A DNA stretch of 64,000 nucleotides from Acidimicrobiaceae bacterium (GCA_024641655.1 JAHECR010000005.1:1-64000), one strand, 5' to 3'. Positions 25,801-34,610 are shown, counted from the stretch's first letter. Notes: a model not told the origin generated them from the sequence alone. Numbers and translations are program-made.

Positions 25801-26739
25801 ATGAACCAGACCCCGCCAACCCCCGAGTCCATGCAGACCCTGTTCGAGCAGTGCAAGAACTGGGGTCGCTGGGGCGACGACGACGAGATGGGCACCCTGA
25901 ACCTGATCACCCCCGCGAAACGCGCAGCAGCGGCGGCGCTGGTTCGCGACGGCAGTGCGGTGAGCTGCGCCCTCGACTTCCCCACCCTGCCCGCCCCCGA
26001 CAATCCCCACCCCGCTCTCCACATGATGAACGTGGCCGGCGACGCGTGCACGCTCGGTCCCGTCGGTGCACTCCAGGCGACGAGCGACTTCATCGGCGTG
26101 TCATTCCACGGCATGGCGTCCTCCCACATCGACGCGCTGTGCCACATCTATGTCGATGGTCAGATGTACAACGGCTACCCCACCACCGACGTGCTCAGCA
26201 CCGGAGCACGGCGCAACAGCATCATGGTCGCCGCCGACGGCATCGTCACCCGAGGGGTGCTCCTGGACGTTGCTCGCGCCCTCGAGGTGACCTGGCTCGA
26301 GCCGGGCTACCAGATCACCCTCGCCGACCTGGCCGCAACCGAAGAGGCACAGGGCGTTCAGGTGGAGCCCGGGGACGCGCTGCTGGTGAACACCGGCCGC
26401 CACCGACGTCGCGAGGAGGTCGGCGCGTGGCCGGTGCGCGACGGGCTCGCAGGCCTCCATGCCGAATGCCTTCCCTGGCTCCACGAGCGCGGTGTCGCGA
26501 TCCTGGGCTGCGACGGCGTTTCCGATCCCTTCCCCGGGTTCGGGGTACCGGGCTGGCGCATGCCGGTGCACCAGGTGGGCATCGCCGGCATGGGCCTGCA
26601 TCTGCTCGACAACCTCGAACTGCGCGCGGTCAGTGACGCGGCAGATGCCCGGCAGCGCTGGGAGTTCCTGTTCGTCGTCGCACCCTTACGGGTCGAAGGT
26701 GGCACCGGGTCGCCCGTGAACCCTCTCGCGGTGTTCTGA
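25801..26739 (+). CDS. Cyclase family protein (kynurenine-formamidase-like)
   Basis: A 312-residue metal-dependent hydrolase of the cyclase family. The signature HGMASSHIDALCH at 103-115 provides the His/Asp ligands, NTGR and GCDGVSDPFPGFG follow, and the final VHQVGIAGMGLHLLDNLEL carries the catalytic histidine. Relatives hydrolyse N-formylkynurenine or act on polyketides and isatin. The ATG follows AGGAGCTTTCG. The gene ends eight bases before the methyltransferase gene, so both probably share a transcript. Confidence 0.9.
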   Translation: MNQTPPTPESMQTLFEQCKNWGRWGDDDEMGTLNLITPAKRAAAAALVRDGSAVSCALDFPTLPAPDNPHPALHMMNVAGDACTLGPVGALQATSDFIGVSFHGMASSHIDALCHIYVDGQMYNGYPTTDVLSTGARRNSIMVAADGIVTRGVLLDVARALEVTWLEPGYQITLADLAATEEAQGVQVEPGDALLVNTGRHRRREEVGAWPVRDGLAGLHAECLPWLHERGVAILGCDGVSDPFPGFGVPGWRMPVHQVGIAGMGLHLLDNLELRAVSDAADARQRWEFLFVVAPLRVEGGTGSPVNPLAVF

Positions 26740-26746
26740 GCAGGTC

Positions 26747-27823
26747 ATGACGATGCGAACCGAAGTCGACCCCGAACTGCTCCCCACCACGCTGCTGCAG
26801 CTCTACCGGATAAAGGAGGGGGAGCTGCTGTCGGCGCTGGTCCATCTGGGTACCCGACTCGACCTGTGGTCTGCGCTCGATGCCCATGGCCCCTGTACCA
26901 GCCATGCGCTCGCTGACGCGACCGGGCTGCGCGAGCGATGGGTGCGTGAGTGGCTGCACGGGGTGTCCGCGGCGAACCTCGTCCAGCACGACGAGGGCCA
27001 TTTCGCCGTGCAGCCCGAGGTTGCGCAGGTCCTCGCGAACGAGTCCCATCCCTCCTACATGGCCGGGGTGTTCGGGCCACCGCTGACCCACGCAGAGATC
27101 GAGCGAACCGAGGAAGCCTTCCGGTCCGGCGTGGGCATGACCTGGGATGACCACGGCGATCATGCGTGTCACATGCAGGCCGCGATGGGCGCTGCCGGCC
27201 AGGAGGCCTACCTGGTCCCCGAGATCGTCGCCGCCCTCGACGGCGCCCTCGACCGGCTCCATCGCGGTGGCCGGGTGGTGGACGTGGGCTGCGGCGCGGG
27301 TGTCGCCGCCTGCACCCTCGCGGCCGCGTTCCCCGGGTGCGAGGTGATCGGTATCGATCCGTCGCGCCGGGCGATCGAAGCCGCCCGCCACCGCGCCACC
27401 GACGCGGGGCTGGTGAACGTCACCTTCCAGGAGGGGACCTTCGAGGCGCTCCGAGCGCTCACGCCGGTCGACTTCCTGCTCACCCTCGACGTACTCCACG
27501 ATCTTCCGCAGCCAGCAGCAGCGATCGCCCGCGCCCGGGCCTGTCTCGCCGACGACGGCTACTGGCTCGTGGCCGACATTCGCGGCCGAGGTGACCTCGA
27601 GGCGAACCGGCGCATCCCGGTGCTGCCGTTCATGTACGCGATGTCGGTGTTCTACTGCCTCTCGTCCTCGTTGTCCGAACCCGGCGGCGCCGGTCTGGGC
27701 ACCTTGGGTCTGCACCGCACCGTGCTCGAGGAACTCACCACCGCCGCCGGTTTCGCGCCGGTGACGGTGCACGACTTCGACTTCGACCCGACCAATCGCT
27801 ACTACGAGCTGCGCCCTGCCTGA
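26747..27823 (+). CDS. Class I SAM-dependent methyltransferase with winged-helix N-terminus
   Basis: A 358-residue protein. The N-terminal part (20-105) has a winged-helix/dimerisation look (LVHLGTRLDLWSALDAHGPCTSHALADATGL). The Rossmann domain holds SAM motif I VDVGCGAG at 178-185, VIGIDPS as motif II and LTLDVLHDLPQPAAAIARAR as motif IV-V. This arrangement resembles O-methyltransferases and small-molecule methyltransferases. It is probably co-transcribed with the cyclase, pointing to secondary or aromatic metabolism. Confidence 0.9.
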   Translation: MTMRTEVDPELLPTTLLQLYRIKEGELLSALVHLGTRLDLWSALDAHGPCTSHALADATGLRERWVREWLHGVSAANLVQHDEGHFAVQPEVAQVLANESHPSYMAGVFGPPLTHAEIERTEEAFRSGVGMTWDDHGDHACHMQAAMGAAGQEAYLVPEIVAALDGALDRLHRGGRVVDVGCGAGVAACTLAAAFPGCEVIGIDPSRRAIEAARHRATDAGLVNVTFQEGTFEALRALTPVDFLLTLDVLHDLPQPAAAIARARACLADDGYWLVADIRGRGDLEANRRIPVLPFMYAMSVFYCLSSSLSEPGGAGLGTLGLHRTVLEELTTAAGFAPVTVHDFDFDPTNRYYELRPA

Positions 27824-27847
27824 GCCGCTACTGCCGTCGTGCTCAGG
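27819..27847. terminator. Inverted repeat spanning both stops of a convergent pair
   Basis: CCTGAGC (27819-27825) pairs perfectly with GCTCAGG (27841-27847) across a 15-nt loop, covering the methyltransferase stop and the lipoprotein stop. A shared terminator is plausible, though no T tract is seen. Confidence 0.35.
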
Positions 27848-28613
27848 TCATGACCACGGGGATCGCCCCGAAGTCGCCCGGATCGGTCTCGAGGCCGACG
27901 CCGCCACGAACGAGCAGGACGACCACGTCACCGGGTGAGGTCGAGGAGAGATCGATCTCGACCGTGAAGGGCTCAGGTGTCTCGTAAGATCCGCCGAAGG
28001 TCACCACTTGGTCGAGCAAGGTCGTCTGACCGGCGATGAACGCCTCCACGATCACCGTGGCCTCGAAGCCGCGACCCAGACCTTCGACGGTGACGACGCC
28101 GACGGGGACCTCGTCGAGCGTGGCGGGCGTGCTGATCGAGGCGTTGTCGTTCGCGGCGCCGATCACGAACCACCCGTCGTCAGGACCGAGCTGGCGAAGC
28201 AGCAACAGGCTGCGGGCCAAGGGCGTGGTCGAGGACCCCTCTGTTTGGAGGAAGACCTCGATCTCCCCGCTACGCGAGTCGCCCTGCTGGAACGGACCCA
28301 GCACGGCAGGCACGTGGAGGGCCTGTTCCACGAAGTCCGTGGCGGCTTCCTCAGGGCTTGCGAACACCACGTTCGACGCGGGCCAGATCGCCGGCTGGAT
28401 CGGCGCCGGTGTGTCGGTCGGGGTGGGAGACACCGTCGGGGTCTGCGCCGGCGACGCCGTGGGCGCGGGCGTCGACGTCGGTTGTGCGACGGGCGTCGCA
28501 GTCGGCGCGGCCGCGCCGTCGTCGTCACCGCAGCCGGCGAGGAAGGCCCCGCCGGTCATCAATACCGCCGCCACAGCGGCTGCCGCCCACTTGGATCGCA
28601 TCCGACTACTCAT
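27843..28613 (-). CDS. Gmad2-like lipoprotein
   Basis: A 256-residue lipoprotein. The ATG at 28613 follows AGGAGGCAGCG, and the signal peptide ends in the lipobox FLAGC. A Thr/Pro linker (about 35-80) leads to a domain with SPEEAATDFVEQALHVPAV, then a beta-sandwich with GVVTVEGLGRGFEATVIVEAFIAG resembling Gmad2. This is similar in plan to the lipoprotein at 9626 but lacks an evident GerMN part. It is surface-anchored and possibly wall-associated. Confidence 0.82.
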   Translation of the reverse strand: MSSRMRSKWAAAAVAAVLMTGGAFLAGCGDDDGAAAPTATPVAQPTSTPAPTASPAQTPTVSPTPTDTPAPIQPAIWPASNVVFASPEEAATDFVEQALHVPAVLGPFQQGDSRSGEIEVFLQTEGSSTTPLARSLLLLRQLGPDDGWFVIGAANDNASISTPATLDEVPVGVVTVEGLGRGFEATVIVEAFIAGQTTLLDQVVTFGGSYETPEPFTVEIDLSSTSPGDVVVLLVRGGVGLETDPGDFGAIPVVMT

Positions 28614-28749
28614 CGCTGCCTCCTCGGTCGAGGCGCAACCGACTCGAACCAACCGGGCCGTGCTGCCATCTGGTCCGATCGAATCATGAGAGCGTACTCC
28701 CCGCCCAGGGCCGAAGGTCTGTCGGCTCGGCTCAGGTCACCCGTGCGCG

Positions 28750-29229
28750 TCACGCGGTCTCGAGATCGATCGCCAGGGCGTTCACGAACCGGGACGCCAG
28801 CCCGTAGAAGCCCGCGAGCAGGACGATGTCGAGGAGCTCGACCTCGGAGAAGTGTCGCGCTGCGGCGGCCCATGCGGCATCATCGACCGCGTTCTGCTCG
28901 ACGGCGCCGGCAAAGTCGATCGCGGCTCGCTCCGATCCGATGAATGCGGACAGGTCGCCGGACCGCAGCGCCGCGATCTCCTCGTCGGTGACGCCGGCTC
29001 GCCGGGCCCCACGTTCGTGCTGCTGGAGCTCGTACGCGGCACCGAGCAGGTTCGAGACCCGGAGAACGACGAGCTCCCGTGCGCGATCGGGGAGATGCGA
29101 CGCCGAGTGCACCCGTCCGGACAGGCTGGCGAATCCACGGTGCAGGTCGGGGTTGCGGTAGGTGGCTCGAACCAGGTTGTTGTGGATCGGCAAGTCGTCA
29201 GGGAGCTCCGCAGGAGCGATGCGCGTCAT
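28750..29229 (-). CDS. Carboxymuconolactone-decarboxylase family protein without CxxC
   Basis: A 159-residue all-helical AhpD/CMD-fold protein: VHSASHLPDRARELVVLRVSNLLGAAYELQQHERGARRAGV holds the family helix. The AhpD redox CxxC is absent (positions read AAYELQQH), so peroxidase activity is unlikely; Glu and His remain, as in carboxymuconolactone-type members. The ATG at 29229 is favoured over 29247 because TAGTCT ends seven bases before it. No aromatic-ring gene is adjacent. Confidence 0.85.
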   Translation of the reverse strand: MTRIAPAELPDDLPIHNNLVRATYRNPDLHRGFASLSGRVHSASHLPDRARELVVLRVSNLLGAAYELQQHERGARRAGVTDEEIAALRSGDLSAFIGSERAAIDFAGAVEQNAVDDAAWAAAARHFSEVELLDIVLLAGFYGLASRFVNALAIDLETA

Positions 29230-29236
29230 GGCGGTG

Positions 29237-29242
29237 AGACTA
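29237..29242 (-). promoter_or_regulatory. -10 hexamer TAGTCT, leaderless start of CMD gene
   Basis: On the minus strand TAGTCT is followed by 7 nt and ATG 29229. It decides between two in-frame starts. Confidence 0.5.
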
Positions 29243-29387
29243 GTCACCGTGGCCGTAGGTACCTGGTACCCGGACGAGCCTCGCCGGTGGGCGGTGGTAC
29301 CTCACGCCGCCCGGGTGCGCGCAGGTCAAAGAGCCCAGTCAGGAACTGGAGTCCTCACTCTTGCGCCGGTCGCGGCGATGGGAGCGC

Positions 29388-29963
29388 ATGCACACGCGCG
29401 CATCGCGCACCAACGGCGGCAGCGCAGGCTCCCCACGAGCGAGACACGGAGGGTCCCGTCGCGCGGTTACGCGCAGCGGCGAGCGCGGCGCGGCCGCGGT
29501 CGAGTTCGCCCTGGTGCTTCCCCTGCTTCTCGCGCTCATCTTCGGGATGATCGACTTCGGCCTCGCGATCGCCGACACCCAGGCGCTGCGTTCCGGTGCC
29601 AACACCGCGGCCCGTCGCGCCGCTGTCGGCGACTACGGCACCGACACCAGCTGCTCCCTGATCGGGACGACGGCCGCGACCGAGACCCACGAGCTGATGT
29701 GTCTGGCAAAGTCCGAGATCGGACTCAGCGCCGACGACTCGCGGGTCAAGGTCGTCGTTCCCGACCCCTATGAGGTCGGGGCCATCCTTGCGGTGTGCGT
29801 GCAGTACCCGCTCTCGTCGGCGACAGGCCTTTTCACCGCGCTCCTCCAGGACCACACGGTGAAGTCCAAGATCGACGTCCGGGTCGAGAACGAGAGCGAC
29901 ACCGCCCCGGAGAGCGCGGCAGAGTCACCGATCGACGGGAACGACTGGGCATGGTGCACCTGA
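29388..29963 (+). CDS. TadE-like pseudopilin protein
   Basis: A 191-residue protein. A basic N-terminus (1-35) is followed by RGAAAVEFALVLPLLLALIFGMIDFGLAI, the TadE signature with Glu near the start of the hydrophobic helix. The remainder is an extracytoplasmic domain with two cysteines (TSCSLIG and ELMCLAK). TadE-type proteins are minor pseudopilins of Flp pili. The stop overlaps the next start by 13 bp. The ATG at 29388 has GGGAG before it; no TadA ATPase or prepilin peptidase is in this window. Confidence 0.85.
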   Translation: MHTRASRTNGGSAGSPRARHGGSRRAVTRSGERGAAAVEFALVLPLLLALIFGMIDFGLAIADTQALRSGANTAARRAAVGDYGTDTSCSLIGTTAATETHELMCLAKSEIGLSADDSRVKVVVPDPYEVGAILAVCVQYPLSSATGLFTALLQDHTVKSKIDVRVENESDTAPESAAESPIDGNDWAWCT

Positions 29964-31294
29964 GCGGGGCGCGCCACGAGCGTGGCGGCGTGGCGATCAT
30001 CGTCGCAGTCTGTGCGCTTGTCCTGGTCGGCTTCGCGTCGATCGTGATCGATCTCGGCAACGCCCGCCAGCTCGATATCAAGGCGCAGGGCGCTGCGGAT
30101 GCCGCCGCTCTCGGGGGCGCGCAGGATCTTCCCCCTTCCGGCTCCGACGAAACCGCGACGTCAACAGCGAAGGCCCAAGCCGCCACGCTGGCCGCGGCAC
30201 CGTACAACTTGCCGGCCGTGCCGGTTGCCTGTGGTGGCGGAGTGTCGGCCGAGACCTCGTGTTCCACCGTCGGCACCGGCGTGACCGTCGAGGTCACCTC
30301 GCCGTACCTCGGCGTGGACCAGAAGATCCACGTCCGTGTCTGTGAGGTCTCCCCCACGTTCTTCGCCGGCGCGCTGGGCCTGGCCAGCCCAGTCGCGTGC
30401 AGCCACGCCGTCGCTGTCAGCGCCACGCCGATCGAGCAGGCGCCCGCCGTGCTGACCCTCAACGAGCATGCCTGTGCCGCCATGCAGCTGCATTCGAGCG
30501 CGGACACGGTCACCGTCGGTGGCGGCATCCAGGTGAACAGCGACTGTGCCGGTTCGGCGCTCACCCAGGAGGGCAGCGGCGCCAACTTCGTCTCCGACAC
30601 GTGCGTGTGTGTCGTCGGCGGCAAGTCCATGGAGAAGCCGGCCAACGCCTCTCCGGGCGTCACAACCGGAGCGGTTCCCGTCGCGAACCCTTACGCGGCG
30701 GTGCCGGCAGTGCCCCAACCCGCGGTAGCGATGGCCAAGACCGGGGTCACGTACCATCCGGGCACCTACAATTCCAAGATCAGCCTGAGCGGCAGCACGA
30801 CCTTCATCTTCGAGCCGGGCATCTACTACCTCAAGGCCGGGATCAAGATGGAGGGCAACGCCAACATCGAGGGCCACAACGTCATGATCTACATCGCCGG
30901 CGGGGGCATCGACTGGGGCGGCGACTCCCACAAGGTGCATCTCACGCCGCTCAACCCAGCGTGGGACCCCACCGGCACCTACAGGAACATCGTGCTCTAT
31001 CAGGCGCCGGGCAACGCCACGCAGATCGAGTACGGCGACACGACGGTGGCCGGCGCCACCACGGGTAGCGGTACGTCGATGGCGTGCAACATCAGCCATT
31101 CCGACGGCGGATTCGAGGGTGGGGTGTATGCCCCGAGCGCGACCATCAAGCTCCGTGGCACCGTCACCCTCTGCGCGACCGGGCCGGTCGTCGCCGACAA
31201 GATCAACCAAGAGGGCTCATCGTTGCTGTACGTCGACGCCAGCAGTTACGTCAGCGCCGACCTCGGCGAGACCTTCTTCCGCCTCGTCGGCTGA
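29951..31294 (+). CDS. TadG-like protein with C-terminal beta domain
   Basis: A 447-residue protein. Residues 8-45 (ARHERGGVAIIVAVCALVLVGFASIVIDLGNARQ) form the TadG/putative Flp-pilus-assembly membrane segment, followed by DIKAQGAADAAALGGAQ, also diagnostic. The C-terminal half (about 260-440) is rich in short beta strands: TYHPGTYNSKISLSGS, IFEPGIYYLKAGIKMEG, and a late GGVYAPSATIKLRGT. This resembles the passenger region of secreted TadG homologues. It overlaps and surely acts with the TadE-like protein. Several Cys pairs suggest disulfides outside the cell. Confidence 0.85.
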   Translation: MVHLSGARHERGGVAIIVAVCALVLVGFASIVIDLGNARQLDIKAQGAADAAALGGAQDLPPSGSDETATSTAKAQAATLAAAPYNLPAVPVACGGGVSAETSCSTVGTGVTVEVTSPYLGVDQKIHVRVCEVSPTFFAGALGLASPVACSHAVAVSATPIEQAPAVLTLNEHACAAMQLHSSADTVTVGGGIQVNSDCAGSALTQEGSGANFVSDTCVCVVGGKSMEKPANASPGVTTGAVPVANPYAAVPAVPQPAVAMAKTGVTYHPGTYNSKISLSGSTTFIFEPGIYYLKAGIKMEGNANIEGHNVMIYIAGGGIDWGGDSHKVHLTPLNPAWDPTGTYRNIVLYQAPGNATQIEYGDTTVAGATTGSGTSMACNISHSDGGFEGGVYAPSATIKLRGTVTLCATGPVVADKINQEGSSLLYVDASSYVSADLGETFFRLVG

Positions 31295-31300
31295 GGCTCT

Positions 31301-31339
31301 CCCGTTCCACCGGGCCGCTCCACCGGCCCGCTCCACCGG
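31301..31339. repeat. Three 13-bp tandem units after the TadG gene
   Basis: Units CCCGTTCCACCGG, GCCGCTCCACCGG and CCCGCTCCACCGG are in direct tandem, one or two bases apart from each other in sequence. They begin six bases after the TadG stop and may fold through CCGG pairs. Confidence 0.8.
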
Positions 31340-31456
31340 TTGGGTCCGGACGCGTCGGATCAGCGTGCCCACCCCATCGCGACTCTGGGTCCTTTGACCC
31401 TCCCCTGGTGTAGCTCGGTCGTCGATGCTCCAACGAGGTGTATTCGGAGGCCCGAG

Positions 31457-32296
31457 ATGCAACTGATCGTCGTCGGCATGGATGGCTCGCCCGAGGCCGC
31501 GAGTGCGCTCGCGTGGGCTCAGCGGCTCGCGACGCCGTTCGGCGCGACCGTCGTTGCGGTGAACGGCTACGAGAGCCCGTACCTCGAACCCACCGAGGAG
31601 GAGCTGGAGCACCCCCTCGCCGACCGTGAGGACGAGCTGGCGTCATGGCTCGAGCGGGCCTCGATCATGTCAACGACGCCACCGCTCGGCATCGTGCGGG
31701 CCGGCGACCCCAGGGAGATCCTGTTCGTGGAAGCTGCTGAGCTCGGGGCCGACCTCTTGGTCCTCGGTCGGACCAGCGGGGGGCGCGGCCCAGGCTTCCT
31801 CCACCTGGGCAGCATCGTCGAACACGCTGCGCATCACACCACGATCCCTCTCGCCGTCATCCCTGCAGGTTGGGGCCATCCGGGCACGACCGCGCTCGTC
31901 GGCGTGGACGGCTCCGACGGTTCCCTCGAAGCGGTGCGATGGCTGGCCGAGCTGGCGCCCGCGATCGGTCTGTCGACGATCGCCGTCGCGGTGGAGGAGC
32001 CGTTCCTCGAATGGACCCCGGCCAACAGTCCACAGAACTGGCGACGCCACGTCGAACACCAGATCGAGGGTTGGACCGCTGGTCTCACCTCTGCGGGAGT
32101 CAAGGTCACGCCCCGCCCGAGGCGTGACCTCAAACCCGCCGACGGGATCCTCGACACGGCCAGGGCCGAACACGCCGACCTGATCGTGGTGGGCATGCGC
32201 GGCCTGGGCGGAATCTCCGGGCTGCGGGCCGGCGGGGTCGCGGTGAAGGTGCTCCACCATGCGGCCCGTCCGCTGGTCCTCGTGCCCCGGCCCTGA
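31457..32296 (+). CDS. Tandem universal stress protein
   Basis: A 279-residue protein made of two Usp domains. The first (1-140) opens IVVGMDGSPEAASALAWAQ and has the ATP-site GRTSGGRGPGFLHLGSIVEH; the second (about 143-279) opens ALVGVDGSDGSLEAVRWL and ends VVGMRGLGGISGLRAGGVAVKVLHHAARPLVLVP. Both keep the G-2x-G-9x-G pattern with small changes, so ATP binding is plausible. Such tandem Usps are common under hypoxia or stress in actinobacteria. The ATG follows TCGGAGGCCCGAG. Confidence 0.92.
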   Translation: MQLIVVGMDGSPEAASALAWAQRLATPFGATVVAVNGYESPYLEPTEEELEHPLADREDELASWLERASIMSTTPPLGIVRAGDPREILFVEAAELGADLLVLGRTSGGRGPGFLHLGSIVEHAAHHTTIPLAVIPAGWGHPGTTALVGVDGSDGSLEAVRWLAELAPAIGLSTIAVAVEEPFLEWTPANSPQNWRRHVEHQIEGWTAGLTSAGVKVTPRPRRDLKPADGILDTARAEHADLIVVGMRGLGGISGLRAGGVAVKVLHHAARPLVLVPRP

Positions 32297-32326
32297 ACCG
32301 GCGGACGCGGTTGGGTCAGCGCCTCG

Positions 32327-33121
32327 TCAACGAACGCTCAGCTCCGCAACCAGCACGCCGTTGCCCTCGAGCTCGATGTCGATCACGCCGGGGATGTCGG
32401 CCACGAACTGCAGCTCGGCGGGCTCGCCGGCATGGAGCTCGAGCGTCCTGTCGTAGGCGTGCACATGGATCTCCTCGTCGACCGCTGAGGTGACCGTCAG
32501 CTGCACCAGGTCTCCGATCGACGCCGAAGCCTCGACGACCTCGGCCACGTGACCGTCGGCGTCGACATCGATGGCAATCACGACATCGGCTGCGGCGACC
32601 TCACCGGGGACGGTGAAACTCTGGGCGAACATGAGCGGCGCGTCGTCGATCGCGAGGGTGGTGTGGTCCGGCGCCGACAGGGTGACGACGACCTGATGTG
32701 GCCCCGGCGTGACCCCAACGAGATCGATGTCGGTGCCGAAGTACATCTGGGCCTCTGCACCATCGAGCGAAACATGCACGTGGCCCTCGGTCGCGCTCGT
32801 CTGGTCGGCGCCGGACGCGAGGATCGTGAAGCCGTCGATCAGCAACGTGATGTGCACGTCTCCACCCTCGTGGGCCATGACATCGATGGCCATCGTCGGG
32901 GCCGGCGCGTCACCCGGCCAGGCCTTCAAGTCCATCGCGTCGTGCTCATGGTCGTGCCCGGCGTCCATGTCGGTCATGGCGCCGCCGTCTGCGGTCATGT
33001 CGTCTGCCATCTGCGCCCCGTCGTTCGCCGCGACGTCGGCGTCATCGCCGCAGCCTGTCGCGAACAGGGCCAACGCCATTCCCAACACCAGAGCGGTGCC
33101 TGCGGCGCGTCGTCTTCTCAT
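32327..33121 (-). CDS. His-rich secreted lipoprotein, possible cupredoxin-like metal protein
   Basis: A 264-residue lipoprotein. Its signal peptide ends in FATGC and is followed by an acidic linker with AGHDHEHDAMD, a likely metal-binding stretch. Two beta domains follow: one with EGHVHVSLDGAEAQMYFGTD and TPGPHQVVVTLSAPDH, and a C-terminal one with EEIHVHAYDRTLELHAGEPAELQFVADIPG, cupredoxin-like in pattern. Copper or another soft metal is a guess from the His/Met residues. It is divergent from an ECF sigma factor gene, which may control it. Confidence 0.78.
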   Translation of the reverse strand: MRRRRAAGTALVLGMALALFATGCGDDADVAANDGAQMADDMTADGGAMTDMDAGHDHEHDAMDLKAWPGDAPAPTMAIDVMAHEGGDVHITLLIDGFTILASGADQTSATEGHVHVSLDGAEAQMYFGTDIDLVGVTPGPHQVVVTLSAPDHTTLAIDDAPLMFAQSFTVPGEVAAADVVIAIDVDADGHVAEVVEASASIGDLVQLTVTSAVDEEIHVHAYDRTLELHAGEPAELQFVADIPGVIDIELEGNGVLVAELSVR

Positions 33122-33280
33122 CACTTCCGTCACCTCTTCGCCCGCGGGAGTCGGGGCATGGTCCAACGTTCTCCCGTCGACATGCAGACCGGCCTCACGC
33201 GTCGGGAGTTCCCTCTGCTTTGTGTGACATTGGTCATAGGGGGTCATGGATGGGTAGGAGGCCTCATTGGTCGAGGCCGC

Positions 33281-33781
33281 ATGTTGGGCTTGAATGGCTT
33301 CGTGCACGACCGCAGATTCGAGAACCTGGTGCGGACCCATCTTCGGCCTGTCCGCACCTACGCGCGCTCGATGGCGAGCACCAGCACGATTGCGGAAGAC
33401 GCGGTGCAGGAGACGTTCCTGCGAGCGTGGCAGTACCTCGATTCCTTCCGGGGAGCCGGCAGCTTCGAAGGCTGGTTGATCCGCATCTGCCGCCGCTGCG
33501 TGCACGATCTCGAGTCCAAGGAACATCGGGCCCGCGAGGTGGCTGCCACGCAAGTGCCGCGCACCGAGGCCCCCGATCACCGCAGCGAGACCCTCGAGGT
33601 CGCCGCCACGTTGCCGCTCGAGCAGCGGGAGGTGCTGGTGCTCTGCGGGATCCTCGGCTACGACTACGAGGCTGCTGCGGGCGTCCTCGATGTCCCGATC
33701 GGGACCGTGCGCTCGCGACTACATCGCGCGCGGGTCGCCCTCGCAGAGGCGCTCGACGAGTCCGAACAGGCCACGGCGTGA
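33281..33781 (+). CDS. ECF RNA polymerase sigma factor
   Basis: A 166-residue sigma-70 family factor. Region 2 contains AEDAVQETFLRAWQYLDSFRG, including the -10-recognition helix, and region 4 contains LEQREVLVLCGILGYDYEAAAGVLDVPIGTVRSRLHRAR, a helix-turn-helix. No other domain is present, as in ECF sigma factors. Its stop overlaps the GTG of the next gene (GTGA), a common arrangement for sigma/anti-sigma pairs. ATG 33281 is chosen; TTG or GTG codons just upstream are possible. Confidence 0.9.
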   Translation: MLGLNGFVHDRRFENLVRTHLRPVRTYARSMASTSTIAEDAVQETFLRAWQYLDSFRGAGSFEGWLIRICRRCVHDLESKEHRAREVAATQVPRTEAPDHRSETLEVAATLPLEQREVLVLCGILGYDYEAAAGVLDVPIGTVRSRLHRARVALAEALDESEQATA

Positions 33782-34314
33782 GCCACTCACCGGCGCATGG
33801 AGGCAACGACACCGACCTCGCAACGGTCGTGGAGATCACCGCTCGCCACGCGGCAGTGCGCCGCCGGAACGACGCGCCTGCTGCCACGTCCCCCGATGAC
33901 GACGACGCGTTCCTGGCCGACCTGAGCGACGCACTGCCATCGCCGGCGACAGCCCTTCGAGCGCTGATCGTCGTGTTGGCGCTTGCGCAGTTGGTCCTGG
34001 TCCTGCCCTGGTTGGTCGATCGCGATCCCTTCGGTCTGCTGGGGACCTCCTCGCCGGCCCACCTCGCCAGAGACGGCGCGTTGGGGCTGGTTGTCGCCGT
34101 GGCTGCCCTGCTGGCGGCGTGGCGCCCCCGCTGGGCGATCCCGTGCTTCGCGATCGGGTCGGTCACGCTCGTCGCGCAGACCTTGGCGGGCCTGATCGAC
34201 AACGACACCGGCGCCTCGACCGGCCGCGAGCTCGTTCACGTACCGTCGATCGCGCTCACGTTCCTCGTCGCCCTGTCCGCGATTCGTCTCACCGCGCTCG
34301 GTCCTCGCCGCTGA
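33778..34314 (+). CDS. Membrane protein coupled to the sigma factor, candidate anti-sigma
   Basis: A 178-residue protein. A soluble N-terminus of about 55 residues (EITARHAAVRRRNDAPAATS) precedes four hydrophobic segments (about 62-80, 95-115, 118-138 and 155-172). The position, overlapping the ECF sigma stop, suggests an anti-sigma role, but no zinc-finger HxxxCxxC motif is visible, so the assignment is by context only. Confidence 0.7.
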   Translation: MSHSPAHGGNDTDLATVVEITARHAAVRRRNDAPAATSPDDDDAFLADLSDALPSPATALRALIVVLALAQLVLVLPWLVDRDPFGLLGTSSPAHLARDGALGLVVAVAALLAAWRPRWAIPCFAIGSVTLVAQTLAGLIDNDTGASTGRELVHVPSIALTFLVALSAIRLTALGPRR

Positions 34315-34367
34315 ACCGCCTCCTCTCCGATACTGCGCGTGATGAGCGTGAGGCGTTACCGTGTCGC

Positions 34368-34610
34368 ATGGACCTCAACATCCGCCGTCAGCTCGAAGAA
34401 CTCGCCGAGCACCTCCGCCTCCACAGCGGGCCCGGAGAGGAACAGGCGCAGAGCATCTACCAAGACGTTCAGACCACACTGGACAACGACGACCATCAGG
34501 GTCTCCCCGACCGGTTGGCGCGCTACACGGTCGAGCTCGAGAACGAGCATCCCGAGCTCGCCTCGATTCTCCGACGGGTGGCCGACGCCCTCGGCGCCGG
34601 CGGGATCTGA
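34368..34610 (+). CDS. DUF4404 family small protein
   Basis: An 80-residue protein: MDLNIRRQLEELAEHLRLH, then LARYTVELENEHPELASILRRVADALGAGGI, matching the DUF4404 pattern of two helices. It is acidic and soluble, with no known function. A TACCGT hexamer lies five bases before the ATG and could serve as its promoter. Confidence 0.75.
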   Translation: MDLNIRRQLEELAEHLRLHSGPGEEQAQSIYQDVQTTLDNDDHQGLPDRLARYTVELENEHPELASILRRVADALGAGGI

